Of a DNA stretch of 64,000 bases, positions 1-11,588 are shown piece after piece. The DNA is from Lepidodermella squamata (taxonomy: Eukaryota > Gastrotricha): positions 3,782,001-3,846,000 of the forward strand of contig JBLDXI010000013.1 of NCBI GenBank assembly GCA_047495785.1. Direction: 5' to 3'. Each line of letters opens with the position of its first letter. The first letter of the stretch is position 1. The position numbers were made by a program, and so were the translations under genes. The notes under the pieces are model-generated. The model searched no databases and was not told where the DNA came from. It saw only the letters and a list, made by a program, of their open reading frames with translations.

Positions 1-1973
1 TTCATTTCCCGCATGGACGACCCGAACTTTTCACGAACTGTCATTGATCCCCAGACAGGTCAGGAAGTTACGCTATCCGATAAGGATCTCGAGCTCGTGC
101 GAAATATTCAGCGAGGGAACTATCCAGATCTTAGTCACGACCCCTATGAGCCCTGGGTTGATTTGTATTCGCACGAAGTTGAGCAATTTCCAGCTGTCGA
201 TGTTCCACCTAGCAAGCGTAGTTTCTTGCCATCTTTGGCGGACCGTGTCAAAATTGGCCGAATGGTTCATTCTATTAAAATGGGTTGGATGAAACCCCGA
301 GGCGCCAAGCCGTTGTTTGCAACTGATCAGCAAGAGAAGTACTATTTGATGTGGCGTGACGGCGAGGAACCGGAAACCAACAAACACTACAAAACTCGCA
401 TTCCAGCTCCGAAATTGCCGTTACCGCCCACGACTGAGTCTTACAACCCACCTGCTGAACACTTGTGGACACCTGAGGAGAAGGCGAAGTGGGAGAAAAC
501 CGACCCAGAAGATCGTCGTCAAAATTACGTGCCTCAAAAATATAACTCGCTACGTCAAGTGCCGGCCTTCTCTCAGTTTATCCAAGAGCGCTTCCAACGC
601 TGTCTTGATCTGTATTTGTGCCCACGTGCTACGAAAAATAAGACTCCAATTGATAATCCTGAGGATTTGTTGCCGAAATTGCCTCGACCCCGTGACCTGG
701 AACCTTTCCCGAAAACAGTCAGTGTTACCTACACAGGTCACACGTCACTTGTTCGATCTGTCTCGCTCGATTACAGCGGTCAGTGGTTGGTATCTGGATC
801 AGATGATGGCACAGTTCGTTTCTGGGAAGTTTCAACTGGACGTTGTATGCGAACTGTCACGTTAGCAAGCGGCAGTCCTGTTAAACAAGTGGCATACAAC
901 CCGAATCCTCAACTTACCTTAGTTGCTGCTGTCGTGTAAGTTTTTAATCATAATCATTCATCTGATCGAAATTTTGGACTTTGCCTTTCCTGGTTAAGCG
1001 CAGGAAATGCCATCAAAAATGAGATAACTCCCACTGTTTTTTGTTGTTGTGCTTAAATCTTATCTCATCGGATGCTTTGCTGATTACTAATTATTCTAAG
1101 TGCGTGTCTGTTTATTCGTATAGCGGTAACGAGTTGGTGCTAATCAACGCGGGATTAGGAGATAAGGTGCTAGTCGAGGCGACCGCCTCGCTGTTTTCTG
1201 ATATCTCTCCATCGAAACCAGTTGTAGTCGAGGGAAACAACGCAAATGTAAAATGGAGCGTCCCTAAATCGTCGGCGAGTAGCGGCGGGGCTATTCTCAT
1301 GCGAATCGAGCACCAAAAAGAGATCGGACGTGTCGATTGGCATGCTAAGGGCGACTATTTCGTCGTAGCTATGCCCCAAGGCCTAAGTCAGTCGGTCTAC
1401 GTTCATCAAATGTCGAAACGGCGAACGCAGAACCCGTTCAAAAAGGCGAAGGGCATTGTTGGAAGTGCTTTATTCCACCCGACTAGGCCGCAACTGTTTG
1501 TGGTCACCCAGCAATCGATCCGGATCTATGATTTGTTGAAACAGCAGCTGTTGCGTAAATTAACTGCGAATTGCAAATGGATTTCTTCGGCCGAAATTCA
1601 CCCGAGTTCTGGCGATCACGTTTTAATTGGCAGCTACGATTGCCGGTTGAACTGGTTCGATTTGAACTTATCACCCAGGCCGTATCGAATGATTCGACCT
1701 CACCAATCTGCTGTTCGGCGTGTAACTTTCCACAAAAGGTACCCACTTTTTGCGTCGTGCTCTGACGACGGGTCGATTTTGGTCAGTCATGCGACTGTGG
1801 ATGATGATTTGCTCACAAATGCGACGATTGTTCCTTTACGAGTGCTGCGAAATGGTCACGATGTTGCGTCGGATAAGCATAATGGCTTAGGTGTGCTGGA
1901 TTGCGTCTTCCACCCCACACAACCGTGGTTGATTTCGAGCGGAGCTGACGGCAAAATTTGCCTGTGGACTTGA
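1..1973 (+). CDS. BOP1: Ribosome biogenesis protein BOP1/Erb1 (5' end outside window)
   Basis: Exons <1-935 and 1124-1973, with a 188-nt intron (GTAAGT...TATAG) that keeps the frame. The open frame runs into base 1, so the Met at 13 is probably internal; the vertebrate protein has the equivalent MDDP segment inside the chain. The first exon carries the BOP1 N-terminal domain (KRSFLPSLADR, MVHSIKMGW, PRPRDLEPFP) and the start of the WD40 propeller (SGSDDGTVRFWEV). The second exon carries the remaining blades and ends in the family-typical SSGADGKICLWT. BOP1 works in the nucleolus with PES1 and WDR12 (PeBoW) in 27S/32S pre-rRNA processing for the 60S subunit. An SMCR8-like gene follows 113 bp downstream on the same strand. 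Identity is secure; only the 5' end is missing. Confidence 0.93.
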
Positions 1974-2048
1974 GAAAAGTCTCGCGCTGAGAAAAATTGT
2001 TGTGCAAAAATACCGCTCAATAATAGCTGAAATTCTTTTAATTTTTCT

Positions 2049-2065
2049 TACTTAATTTTTTATAG
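2049..2065 (+). promoter_or_regulatory. Splice-acceptor-like site upstream of the SMCR8-like start
   Basis: A T-rich tract ending in TATAG lies 21 nt before the ATG at 2087 and about 90 nt after the BOP1 stop. No upstream donor of this gene is visible, so it is a candidate spliced-leader trans-splice acceptor. It could instead belong to a 5'UTR intron. This is inference. Confidence 0.4.
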
Positions 2066-2086
2066 GCTTGATTTATATTGATAAAA

Positions 2087-3862
2087 ATGCTGCCAATTGC
2101 GGCGAACCTAAGTTCGAGCCAAGTCACAGTCAATTCGTTGACTATATCCGGCATTTTAAAATCGGTGCCGAGTAACTTATGGCCGGAAAGTTTTGCTATG
2201 AAGGAACTCCGGCCTCGATCAGCTACCGACGCAATACCTGTTGATCACGATTTTATTGTAATAGCTGAATTTTGCGAAATCGAAGGCCCAAAACCGACAA
2301 TTATTCTACCAGAGGATTACAGCGCGCTATTCGATTTGGATGGTTATATGTTAAGAATTTTTTCGGCTGATACCTCCGGCCTGCAATTATCGCCGAATTT
2401 CTCGTCAGGAGCGCTTTTAAATCGACCCGATTGTGAGTCGTGCATTTTCGATCGAGTTACTGGAACTCACGCGTTTGTTCATTACGTCACTTTACGCGAC
2501 GCCTTCGCCCGTGGTTACGTTAGGCCATTTGCTATCGTTTATCTAACGCCGAGTGAGGAGAAATTACAATCACAAATGGACCGAGTTTGCTCTGCCCTTC
2601 GAAATGCCGTCAGCGAAATGAGGCGGGCTAATATTACCCTATTTAGCGCTCAGTTGGTGAAAAGGCTCGAAAATATGTCACCTGGTGATCAAAAATACGA
2701 CCAACTTCAAATTTTGTTGAAAGAATTCAGTCAATCACTAGACAAATCCGTCGGAGAGGTCGTAGAAACTGCGACTCAAGTTCGGGACCAAAATTGCCCG
2801 TCGACAATAGGCACTATATGGGAGTTATGCGGTCAGGAGACAATCGATCATATTCAGGCAAATTTTTCGCGACTTCTCGAGAATTTAAGTGGCTCACCCT
2901 CGGCGCTATCAGTCACTGCGCTGCGATCGTTGGCGCTGGATCTGGCAAATGGCAGTCAATCGATCGTTTTTATGAATAGGTTGGCCTTATTGCCTAAGCT
3001 TTGCTGCAACGGGCCGCCGAACCAGGCGGCTGATTTTTCCCTACTTTGTAATTCCCAACCAACAGAAGAAATTGGCACGGCGATTCCGATTCAACGAAGC
3101 AACGATTTGGTTAAGGCGGAGCAGTCTGATTCAGACTCGCTAACTTTCGTCGAAAGCATCAGCCCGCCGAATGAATTTGCCGGTCTGAATTCGCCGAACT
3201 ATCTTCACCAATGCATGCGGTCTGCGCCTAATACTAACAAACAACCCACGGCGAATCTCGACATAGTAGCTCTTACCCTACCCTACCTAACCCAGTGCTC
3301 TTGGCCTAGAGGGGTGATACCTGACCTGCTTGAAAATAACCATAAAACCATCGCCCAAGCCCTGATATGGCTTGCAGTCGGTTTACCCCTAGTAATTGCT
3401 GGCGAGGAGAGCGAATTTCTCGACGAATTAGCCTCTGAACTCGGCAGCCTGAGCCCTAGTAGTTCGATGTACGTGAATGAAGACGTTTTGGCACTTCGAG
3501 GGATTACAGTCGTAACCGCTTCTTCATCAGTGAAAACTCCAGTCGATCTACCGACAAGTTCGCCATCCCTGTGGGTCGAGCGCGATGATAAAGGCAAAGT
3601 TATAGTGACAGCGTGGGGTCCAAATCTGGCCTATTGGCCGTTTTCTCGATTGTTTCGACGAGCTGCTCGTTTCTACTTGCCCTTGCCGTTAATTAGACTG
3701 CTGGTAGCAAATTTCTGGACCTTTCTAGTACAATTAGCTTTTCTTCAACCGAACGACCAAACCTTGGACTATATGCTGAAACGTCTTGGCTTATACCCGG
3801 CAGACAATCGCTTCATTCCAGCCGCGATAAGCCATTTGCGATGGCTCGCTTCGCTATGCTGA
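2087..3862 (+). CDS. SMCR8: SMCR8-like DENN-family protein
   Basis: A single-exon 591-codon gene. The N-terminal part reads like a longin/DENN module: DFIVIAEFCEIEGPKP at about residue 60, then a conserved segment ending HAFVHYVTLRDAFARGYVRPF, typical of SMCR8/folliculin-class DENN proteins. The C-terminal third has alternating hydrophobic segments compatible with the rest of a DENN domain. SMCR8 pairs with C9orf72 and WDR41 as a GAP for small GTPases in autophagy and lysosomal signalling. The product is shorter than the vertebrate one (about 940 aa), as expected for an invertebrate. The ATG at 2087 is the first in frame after the acceptor-like AG at 2065. Folliculin is the main alternative; the spacing to the N-terminal motif favours SMCR8. 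Confidence 0.65.
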   Translation: MLPIAANLSSSQVTVNSLTISGILKSVPSNLWPESFAMKELRPRSATDAIPVDHDFIVIAEFCEIEGPKPTIILPEDYSALFDLDGYMLRIFSADTSGLQLSPNFSSGALLNRPDCESCIFDRVTGTHAFVHYVTLRDAFARGYVRPFAIVYLTPSEEKLQSQMDRVCSALRNAVSEMRRANITLFSAQLVKRLENMSPGDQKYDQLQILLKEFSQSLDKSVGEVVETATQVRDQNCPSTIGTIWELCGQETIDHIQANFSRLLENLSGSPSALSVTALRSLALDLANGSQSIVFMNRLALLPKLCCNGPPNQAADFSLLCNSQPTEEIGTAIPIQRSNDLVKAEQSDSDSLTFVESISPPNEFAGLNSPNYLHQCMRSAPNTNKQPTANLDIVALTLPYLTQCSWPRGVIPDLLENNHKTIAQALIWLAVGLPLVIAGEESEFLDELASELGSLSPSSSMYVNEDVLALRGITVVTASSSVKTPVDLPTSSPSLWVERDDKGKVIVTAWGPNLAYWPFSRLFRRAARFYLPLPLIRLLVANFWTFLVQLAFLQPNDQTLDYMLKRLGLYPADNRFIPAAISHLRWLASLC

Positions 3863-4353
3863 GACTGCTTCTCCAAAGCCACAGTTTTTCATTAATATTT
3901 TTGCTATGAGAAAAACTATTTTATGTGATATATCACTTCTTGGACACGACGATGATATTTACCTAGTTTGATTTCGTAGCACCCAGCTAGAATATTTAAA
4001 ATTTTCATTTCGAACAATAATTTTGAGGAACATTTCATTGTATTGTATATTGTAATTTGAATGAACCGATGAACTAAATCGTAACTTCCACATCACCAAG
4101 TATTATAACCGAGCTCATGTAGCTTCGTTGTTTTATTGCGCGTAAATTATATGATCAACCAACGTTGAAAAGTGTCACTGGACGTGATTATTTTTACCGT
4201 GCAATCTCCGATCGTTATTATATTATGAAAAAAAGAAGTCAAATTTCGCAATAAAAGAAAAGAAATTAGCTCAATGAGAGAGAAAACTGTTAGTTTCTTT
4301 GTGTTATTGTTTTTTTCGTACGAAAGTGATGATGAAAAATCAACTGGTATGTT
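3863..4353. other. Intergenic, convergent 3' ends
   Basis: AT-rich sequence between the convergent 3' ends of the SMCR8-like gene and the TRIM-NHL gene. It probably holds both 3'UTRs. No convincing open frame or RNA gene seen. Confidence 0.5.
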
Positions 4354-7159
4354 TCACATGTAGGAAAGAGCTTTAACAGAATGATTGCCGCGGTCGATGA
4401 CGAACACGCGTTTTGTGCCGTCGGTGGCCCAAGTTGCGACGCCTCGCGGCCGGTTGAACGCGTTCTCGCGCGGCTGCAGCGAAGCCAAGTACTGCCCGTC
4501 CTTCGTGTACATCTGAACGCGATTGTGCTGCGAATCTGCGACCAAAATGTTGCCATATCTGTCGACGGTTATGCCGGCTGGAGCGCCCAATCGACCGCGA
4601 CCTGTTGCTCCGATTTCAGCCTTGAAAACGCCTGTAATTTATAGCAGATTTTTCTAAAATTGTGACCAGCTAAAATGTGAGTCTCTAACCTGTTTTATCC
4701 AAAATTTGGACCCGATTATTGGCCGAATCAGCGACTAAAATGTCATCGTTGAGTCCGCATGCGATGAAGACCGGGCAATTAAATTGACCCGGGCCGCTAC
4801 CCTGGCGACCGATTCTGCCTAGTAAGGCCCCTTCTCGATTGAAAACGAATAATCCATTTGAATCTCGGTCGCTTGCAATAATTCGACCGCAGCTGTTTAC
4901 AGCTACATGAAGGGCTTTCCGCAAGATTTTGTTTTGAAACGAAGAAACCATGAGGCCGGTATTTAAGTCGAAAATTTGAATTGTATCAGCAGATAACCGA
5001 CCCTCTTCAGCAATGGTTACTTTCGGGCAAATAACCTCGCGAAATGTTCCTGAATTGAAAATAGCAATACTTCCCGGGTAGTTTCGACCACCGTCACCTG
5101 CTACACTGAATTTGCTCTTGAACGCGAAGGTGTTCGGATCGAAAATTTGAATGCGTTGATTTTCGAATTCAGCGACTAGAAGGGCTTCATCGTCAGGTGA
5201 AACCAAAACAGAGACGGGTTTATTGAATTTCCCGTCATCTGAACCTTTATCACCAACAATTGCGATGGGCTCGTTCGCCTCGGCTTGAAATCTAAGGTCG
5301 ACGCAATCGAGCGGGAATCCGTTCAACTCAGCCTGAGCTCCGTAATCACCGTATTGAGACGCCAAAAATACGGTATTGTAACACCCTCCCTCGCTTTTGA
5401 ACGTAGTCTTGCATTTCATGATAATTTCACATTCCGGGTCGACTATATTCAAATTTAGTGGGTATTCTTCCGATGATAACGAATTTCCGTCCGTATCTTT
5501 GAGCACGGTAGTTATGTGAGAAATTTGCCCGGCTGTTGCCTTGCTAGTTCGCAGTTCGATTGCTGCCGGCATTTGGCGCCGCTGCGGGCCTGGAATCAAT
5601 CGCTCACAGATTTCTTGCATTTCTGCTTCTTCGAGCGTATTTTCGTTGAATAGCTAGTCAAAATAAATAATATAATATTTAGTTTAATATCGATTTAAGG
5701 GCGCAATTATATTGGCCTTGTGTTCGGTGGACAATCAATTTTCTACTGATTCAGTAAAAACAATGGAGTTGGGTGGCAAAGCTATCACAACAAATTTCTG
5801 ATTTTGAATTTACCAGAAAGTATCGGGGTTCCATTTTTGTCTCTTCCAGCTTTTTCGCCATTTCAGCTAGCTCGTTTACCTCTGACTGAGCTTTGCCATC
5901 CAAAACCCACCCTGGCGATCGAGAAGCAGCTTTTTCGTTTACTTCTCGTCGCTTTTTCTCCAGATTTCGCGTTAAATCGATAAGATCACACGTTTCATTT
6001 CGAACTGACTGCCTTCTTTCCAGCATTTCACTTCGAACTAGTTCAGAAATGGGTTGAAAAAATCGAAAGCAGTTCGATAACCCTACCTGCATCTTGCAAT
6101 TTTCGAAGACGAGCGGCTAGAATTTTTGCGACTGATTCTCCGATTTTATTGAGGCGGAGGCAAACGATATCTTCCGCGACATTCAAGTTGTTGAGCTCAG
6201 ACTGACCTTTCTGGATCAACATCTTCGAGTTTTGCACGACACCCTCAGCCCAGCCAATTTTATCCATGATTTCCTTCATCGCATCGCCGACAACTTCTTG
6301 CAAGTCGACAATCATGTGACCCTCAGCTTCTTTGTGGTCCAAAACCGTACAGTTTGAACAAATTCGAAGTGAGCATTTTTTGCAGTAGAACAAGAGCGGC
6401 CATTTCGAATGTTTCGCGCACGTTTCTTCGGCAGCGGGTAGTGTAGGTGAACCGGAGGCGACGGTCAAACTCAACCCGCCGCTATCTGGGGTGTCCTCAG
6501 GCAGTGCCAGGGCAGAAGGACCGGTTCGATTGACTTCTTTCATCAAATCATTCATTTGAAGAACGTAGAAGTTGGTTTGAAAAGCGGCTGGGCCGCCGTT
6601 AGGAATAGCTATCAACCGCCTACATTGTGGGCAGCTTATAATGGCCCGAATCGGCGAATTAGCCGGTGGGTTTCTCATATTTCCGGCCGTTGCTGGTTTT
6701 TGCTGAATCACCATTTGTTCCAAACACCGCCTGAATTTAAAAAGCAAAATTTGAGGAAATCGTCTAAATATGTTTACCACTGTAATTGAGGTTTCAGTAT
6801 TTCTAGCATCCTTCCACTAAATTTTTCCCATTATTTGAGATTTCGGCAAAATTCGCTTGAAAGGGGGATCTATTGGTTATGCGTGGTAATGAATAAAATT
6901 TGGAAGTCAAAACTCGAAATGTTTTGGAAAAATATGGTGCGGGAACCCTAAATTTAGGGCGCCCTACCTTCTATCTATTTTTGAATATTTACCTGCAAAA
7001 AGTGTGAAAACATGGTAAAATTTTTGGCTGGCGTCCACTGCTCTCCGAATCGTGATAACGCTCGAGGCATATTGAGCAAGTCAGTAAATCGTCGGTGGTC
7101 GCACCCGTAGGTTGGGCGGCTGGTTTTGTGGCCAGATCGGTACCTTCTAAGTCTGACAT
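4354..7159 (-). CDS. TRIM-NHL protein (RING, B-box, coiled coil, filamin, NHL), TRIM2/3-like
   Basis: Five exons on the minus strand: 7159-6993, 6730-6087, 6037-5814, 5653-4690 and 4631-4354. Phases close to 758 residues. Exon 1 supplies the first RING half (CSICLERY, then CFHTFC); exon 2 completes it (CLEQM, then CPQCRRL) and adds one B-box (CAKHSKWPLLFYCKKC). A charged coiled coil follows in exons 2-3. Exon 4 has a filamin/ABP280-type Ig domain and the first NHL repeats (NRVQILDKTG). Exon 5 ends the propeller (ILVADSQHNRVQMYTKDG). TRIM-NHL proteins are E3 ubiquitin ligases and/or mRNA repressors. A single B-box plus filamin suggests TRIM2/TRIM3 rather than TRIM71/LIN-41, which has two B-boxes. 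An acceptor-like TTTCAG ends about 12 nt before the ATG. Confidence 0.88.
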
Positions 7160-7763
7160 TGAATCTTGGGCTGAAATAGTTCTTCTGACCTATTTTTGAA
7201 AATAGATGCATGATTAATTTTTTAGCTGGCGAGACAGATTACGCCCACCTTATTTGCAAGTGAAGCTAGACGTACCCTTCCTTCGGCGGAAATTCTTGGC
7301 TGAGATGACATTTATTATATAGGTGATGAACTCCTTTTTCACCGCATTTGAACTCGGCGAAAATTATAGCAAGTGCTTGGAGTATAATGATTTGAGTTCG
7401 TAGGTAATGATCGCGGAGAAATGTTTTCGCGCTTGGTTGAAATGCACCGTGTTTATATGTATTGCTAGTTTTGCGTGCAGGTAGCTGCTACGCATCGGAA
7501 AAATGCCTTGTGGCAATTAGGTATTCGATATATAACGATCGATTTATACCGTCTTACTTCGCGGGTCAATCTAATTCTCAATTTTTGCGAGCTATTCTAT
7601 TAATAATTGATGCTACATTTCGATCGTTTCAACCTGCGTCAACTTGCGATCTCTCTCGACAATAATTTATCGCGTGTTCGTGGCGAAAAAAATCAAAGAA
7701 AATCAAACAAATCTGCCTTGACATGAAAAATTGAGCAAAGAAATCTATAAATTAATGATGCAA

Positions 7764-7780
7764 TTTTTTGTTCGTTCTAG
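7764..7780 (+). promoter_or_regulatory. Splice-acceptor-like site upstream of UQCC2
   Basis: A T-rich tract ending TTCTAG lies 27 nt before the UQCC2 ATG. It could be a trans-splice acceptor or the end of a 5'UTR intron. Confidence 0.35.
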
Positions 7781-7807
7781 GTGTGATCCTTAAATAAATT
7801 TGCAATA

Positions 7808-8287
7808 ATGGCAGGGCGATATGCGAAATGTCTGCGTCTTTTAGAGAGCTGGCCCCTAGATACGTCGAAAGCCGGGCGTGACCTGGGCAGTGAAGTTCGC
7901 GAGTGGGTATTTCGAACTTTCTCAAGTGGAGAAGCAACGCCGTTACGCGATACGAACAGTGTAGACCGAACAATCAACGCCCTGTCTCGAATTGTTAATG
8001 ACCAAGCTCGGAAAACGTATAACACCGAGACAAATATTCGACTAGGCGCGGTCTCGGCCTCAGCAACTCAATGCCGGCAGTTGATTTCTACCGAAGCTAT
8101 GGCGTATTTCGAGGAGCAATATTACAAAAAATGGTGGAGGCGTGTTTTTATATTCTCGAAAAAGCACCCAGCTCGCGTTTTACCCGCCGATCCAGTCGCG
8201 GCTGCTGAAGAAATTAAAATTCTGCGTCAAGCTAGGTGGAAAGTTACCGATCAAGCGCCAGCTCAAACTCAGGAAAAACAACAATAA
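7808..8287 (+). CDS. UQCC2: Ubiquinol-cytochrome c reductase assembly factor 2
   Basis: A single-exon gene of 159 residues. The N-terminus (YAKCLRLLESWPLD, then GRDLG) matches the UQCC2/MNF1 pattern of vertebrates (RFLKLCEEWPVD, GRDLG), and the body is all-helical as in that family. UQCC2 is a mitochondrial matrix/nucleoid protein that with UQCC1 stabilises newly made cytochrome b for complex III assembly. The product is slightly longer than the human one (about 126 aa), with an extra basic and Gln/Ala-rich C-terminus. Confidence 0.8.
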   Translation: MAGRYAKCLRLLESWPLDTSKAGRDLGSEVREWVFRTFSSGEATPLRDTNSVDRTINALSRIVNDQARKTYNTETNIRLGAVSASATQCRQLISTEAMAYFEEQYYKKWWRRVFIFSKKHPARVLPADPVAAAEEIKILRQARWKVTDQAPAQTQEKQQ

Positions 8288-8537
8288 TTAAGGTGGGTAT
8301 TTTTTCAAAAAACCGTCTCGCTTTTTTATTCCGTTTTTACAGGATTGTCTAATTTCATTTGAGCCTAGTTTTAGTGCTGTAGAGCCGTGTTGTGAAATAC
8401 GAAAAAATCGACATAGAAAAATTAAAGATCATATACAAGAGAGCTGGCAGAAAAATTGGCACAATGCTTATTATAAGCTTCGCTTGAAAATTGATAGATT
8501 ATAAAATGATGAGATTAACTATAAATATTGCGTATAA

Positions 8538-11500
8538 TTAGTTATTGTTGCCCTTTTGCCGCGAGACGTACGGATAAGCCCAAGCGTTGGGTGCCGCGAC
8601 ACCTTTTACGTTTCCACTGAAAAATGAATGAAATGAAAAAGATTGAAATGAAACAAAAACGAAATATACCCAGGGCCGTAGTTGCACACGAGTACGTATG
8701 ACCAGCTTCCAGCACATTGAGCCTTCGCGCAGCCTATCGTGATCGTATCAGCCCAGATCATTTGCGTATAGTGGCCAACAACACTATCAGCCGGGAAAGG
8801 TCCGATGCCGTAGACCCATCGTTCGCGTTCCGAGGCCCAGTCGTCGATGCATTCAGTCCACGGCTGGTCGTAAGACGCGAAACAGATATTTTGACCGATC
8901 CATGGCCATTGCCGATTGCCGGTTGTCAAAGAACGTGACGCCCCGGTGCCGTAGCCCTCCGGGCATTGGGCAGCCCAGCGTTCGGCGGTTGTAGCCAGGG
9001 AGTCGTCCCATTGCAGATCTGGCATGCTTTCCGCTTCAGGCTCCACTCGTCTTCTCCAGTAATTGTGACGATCCAAGATTTCGTTTTGGTTCACACCTAT
9101 TTTATTCAGGACAATTTTTAAATTTCAATGAATTGGAAAATTTGCGACTCAATTTCGATTTTTACTTACATGGTAATTCGACCAAGGAAGGACCGTCACT
9201 CATACAGCTTGTGTGGGTCGCGGGCACTCCAGGTAGGCATTGAGGCTAAATTCCATTGAAAGTGGTTGAAAAAATTAAAATTCTCACTCAAGCCCAACTT
9301 ACCCCTCGAGGACGAGTGCATTTTGGAGGTTGAATAGGTTTAGGTGGTACTTTGACAGGAATAGGGACCTGCGGGGGAGCCGGTGCCGGGGCTTGAGGCC
9401 TTGGAGGAGGGGGCGGCGGTGGTGGCGGGGCCAAGTTCTTCGGCGGAACGACAACCTTGGCTGGAACTGGCGGGGGAGCCGGGGCTTTAGGTGGCACAAC
9501 GACCGGCTTATTCACAGCGGGCATGGTCACTGATTCACAAGAAACCTTGCAAATTTCTTCGGTTGGGAAATTATTGCCCTGTTCACGTGGGCATCCCCAG
9601 AAGGGCAGGCACCGTTGCTGGATCCCACTGTAGGTATACCGAACTTCGAGTTGGCAGAAAGAAACGTCAGCCAAGCTCAAACGGCCCGTGCAGCCTAAAT
9701 AAATCGATTAAAAATCTCAATTTGAGACGTGAAAATTCAATGAACTTACGCATTTGAGGATTTTGTGCGGCCAAATCTTGACATTTCGGCTGTGGCGACC
9801 ATTTTCCACCCGGCTGGCAGACAATATATGACTGACCCCACATTTTCATACCCTTCGAACAGCGATATTCCACGAAATCCCCGACAACAATATCCTTGAT
9901 CGTAGCGTATGATTGCGAGACGATTGTTGCCCCTACAACATCTGGCGGTGCTCCACACGGCGCCTCGGTGATACATTTCGGCGACGCAGTCCAAGTTCCG
10001 TCGTCCTTGCACTCGACCTTAGCAGATCCCTCAAGTTTCCTACCTCGATTGCACATGTAAACCGCGAAATCGCCGACATTACTCGCCTGGCCGGCGAAAG
10101 ACTGGCGCGAAATCGTGCTCTCCCCAACATTGGGCGCCGCTCCGCACGACACAGCTTTCGCGCCTTGAGTTATTAAGGAGGAGCAGTGATAGTCGCATTC
10201 GTCCATTGAATCGAAGTTATTGCCAGCATTTCGACGGCACCCGGCGATTTGCCTGCATCGTTTAAGGAAGCTGTCAAACGACCAGCGTAGCTGGATTGTA
10301 TCGCAGCGGGTCAAATCGTTGACAGAGAGGGTGTTCTTGCAGCGGTTGGGGTCGGGCTTGATCGCGTTGCCGCCGGCGTTGGCTGGCGCTGGGGTTGTTA
10401 CAGCGTAGCAGCTTGCGGTGCAGTCGTCGATTTTGTCGAAGTTGTTGCCGGTTGTGCGGTTGCAGCCGAGAAATTGCACGCATTGCTTGACGTCGCGGTT
10501 GAATGACCAGCGCAGTTGTTGCGTATCACAGTTGACGAAATCGACGAGGAGCAAGGACTCGTAGCAACCTAGCGATTATTTAACAGAATAATTTGAATTT
10601 CTAATTAATAGTCTTTTCCATTGTATTTGAAAATAAAAATGGCATTTTTTAGGTGTTAGTTATAATCACATAGAAGGTCATTCTAATTGGCATGAGGGAT
10701 ACCGCGACTAAACGCCCGAATCGACATTTCAATCTTTTTCAAACTTTTTGTGACCCTGAACTCCTCTACCAGCTATAATACAAATCTTAAAATTGTAAGA
10801 TAACGTCAGAAATCTTTAGCTAACACAATCTTTCAAGTCAATCAAATTTGAGTTTAAGTTGAGATCTTAACGTTTTGAACTATAAATTGTTCGAACTATT
10901 CATCAAGCAGCTTTAAGCTAGGCAAGAGAGTATGCAATATCGATAATGTAAAAAAAAATCGGCTTGTTATTGTCAAAAATTAAGAAATGTGAAGAAATAT
11001 GAAATTCCTGTGGTTAAACCTTAAATTTAGCTGTTATTTCATAGCGTACTTTCATTCGAGACCAATTGATCAAGCTCTATTCGAAACTAAGGCAGAATCT
11101 ATACAAACTATTCGGAAAAACTAAATTTTTATCAATTTTTAACCTTAATTTCAATCAAACCGACTGTTGTTTGAAGGAGCTTCAAATTCCTAAAAATATT
11201 ATTTTGCTTATGATCGCTTACTAAGAGCTTATTAAAACAGTTAATTTCAACCGATTTTTCTGATTATTTTGAGAATATTGAGAACGTTGAGACCACTCTC
11301 GAACTAGTAAGAATGCTCGCACCCGCTTCGAATAGGCTTTCGTATTGTTCACATCGCGTTGAGAAAATTGCCTATGGCGAAACAAGCGATATAACTCGAG
11401 TATAAAATTTAGAATAAGAAAACAGAAAAGCTGTTTAATTTCGTAAATTAATGAAATGTTATTCCCGAACTCTGAAAATTCAAAAAAACGGAAAGAAACT

Positions 11501-11588
11501 TACGCGCATCTTCCGAACTTGCGCGTTGCAGTAAACCAAACAGCAGTATTATGCTCGCGATTGGAAAAATCGTCCGAGTTTGTAACAT
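8538..11588 (-). CDS. Secreted mosaic protein: Kunitz x2, CCP x2, Kunitz, Pro-rich linker, CAP/SCP domain
   Basis: Six exons in phase on the minus strand: 11588-11504, 10568-9750, 9694-9303, 9245-9170, 9096-8670 and 8616-8538, giving 625 residues. Exon 1 is a clean signal peptide (hydrophobic IASIILLFGLL, then RASSEDA). Exon 2 carries two six-cysteine Kunitz-type modules (RWSFNRDVKQC, GNNFDKIDDC; RWSFDSFLKRC, GNNFDSMDEC) and two sushi/CCP modules. Exon 3 has a third Kunitz module (GCPREQGNNFPTEEIC) and a Pro/Ala/Val linker with a run of nine prolines. Exons 5-6 encode a CAP domain: NEILDRHNYWRRRV, GHYTQMIWADT, and the spliced CNYGPGGNVKG. The role is unknown; such secreted proteins can be extracellular matrix, protease-inhibitory or immune-modulatory. 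The 936-nt first intron shows no other gene. Confidence 0.85.

Noticed and set aside
9299-9757. Plus-strand open frames over the Pro-rich and Kunitz exons
   Set aside because: They are antisense shadows of the mosaic CAP gene, Arg/Gly-biased and without splice or homology support.
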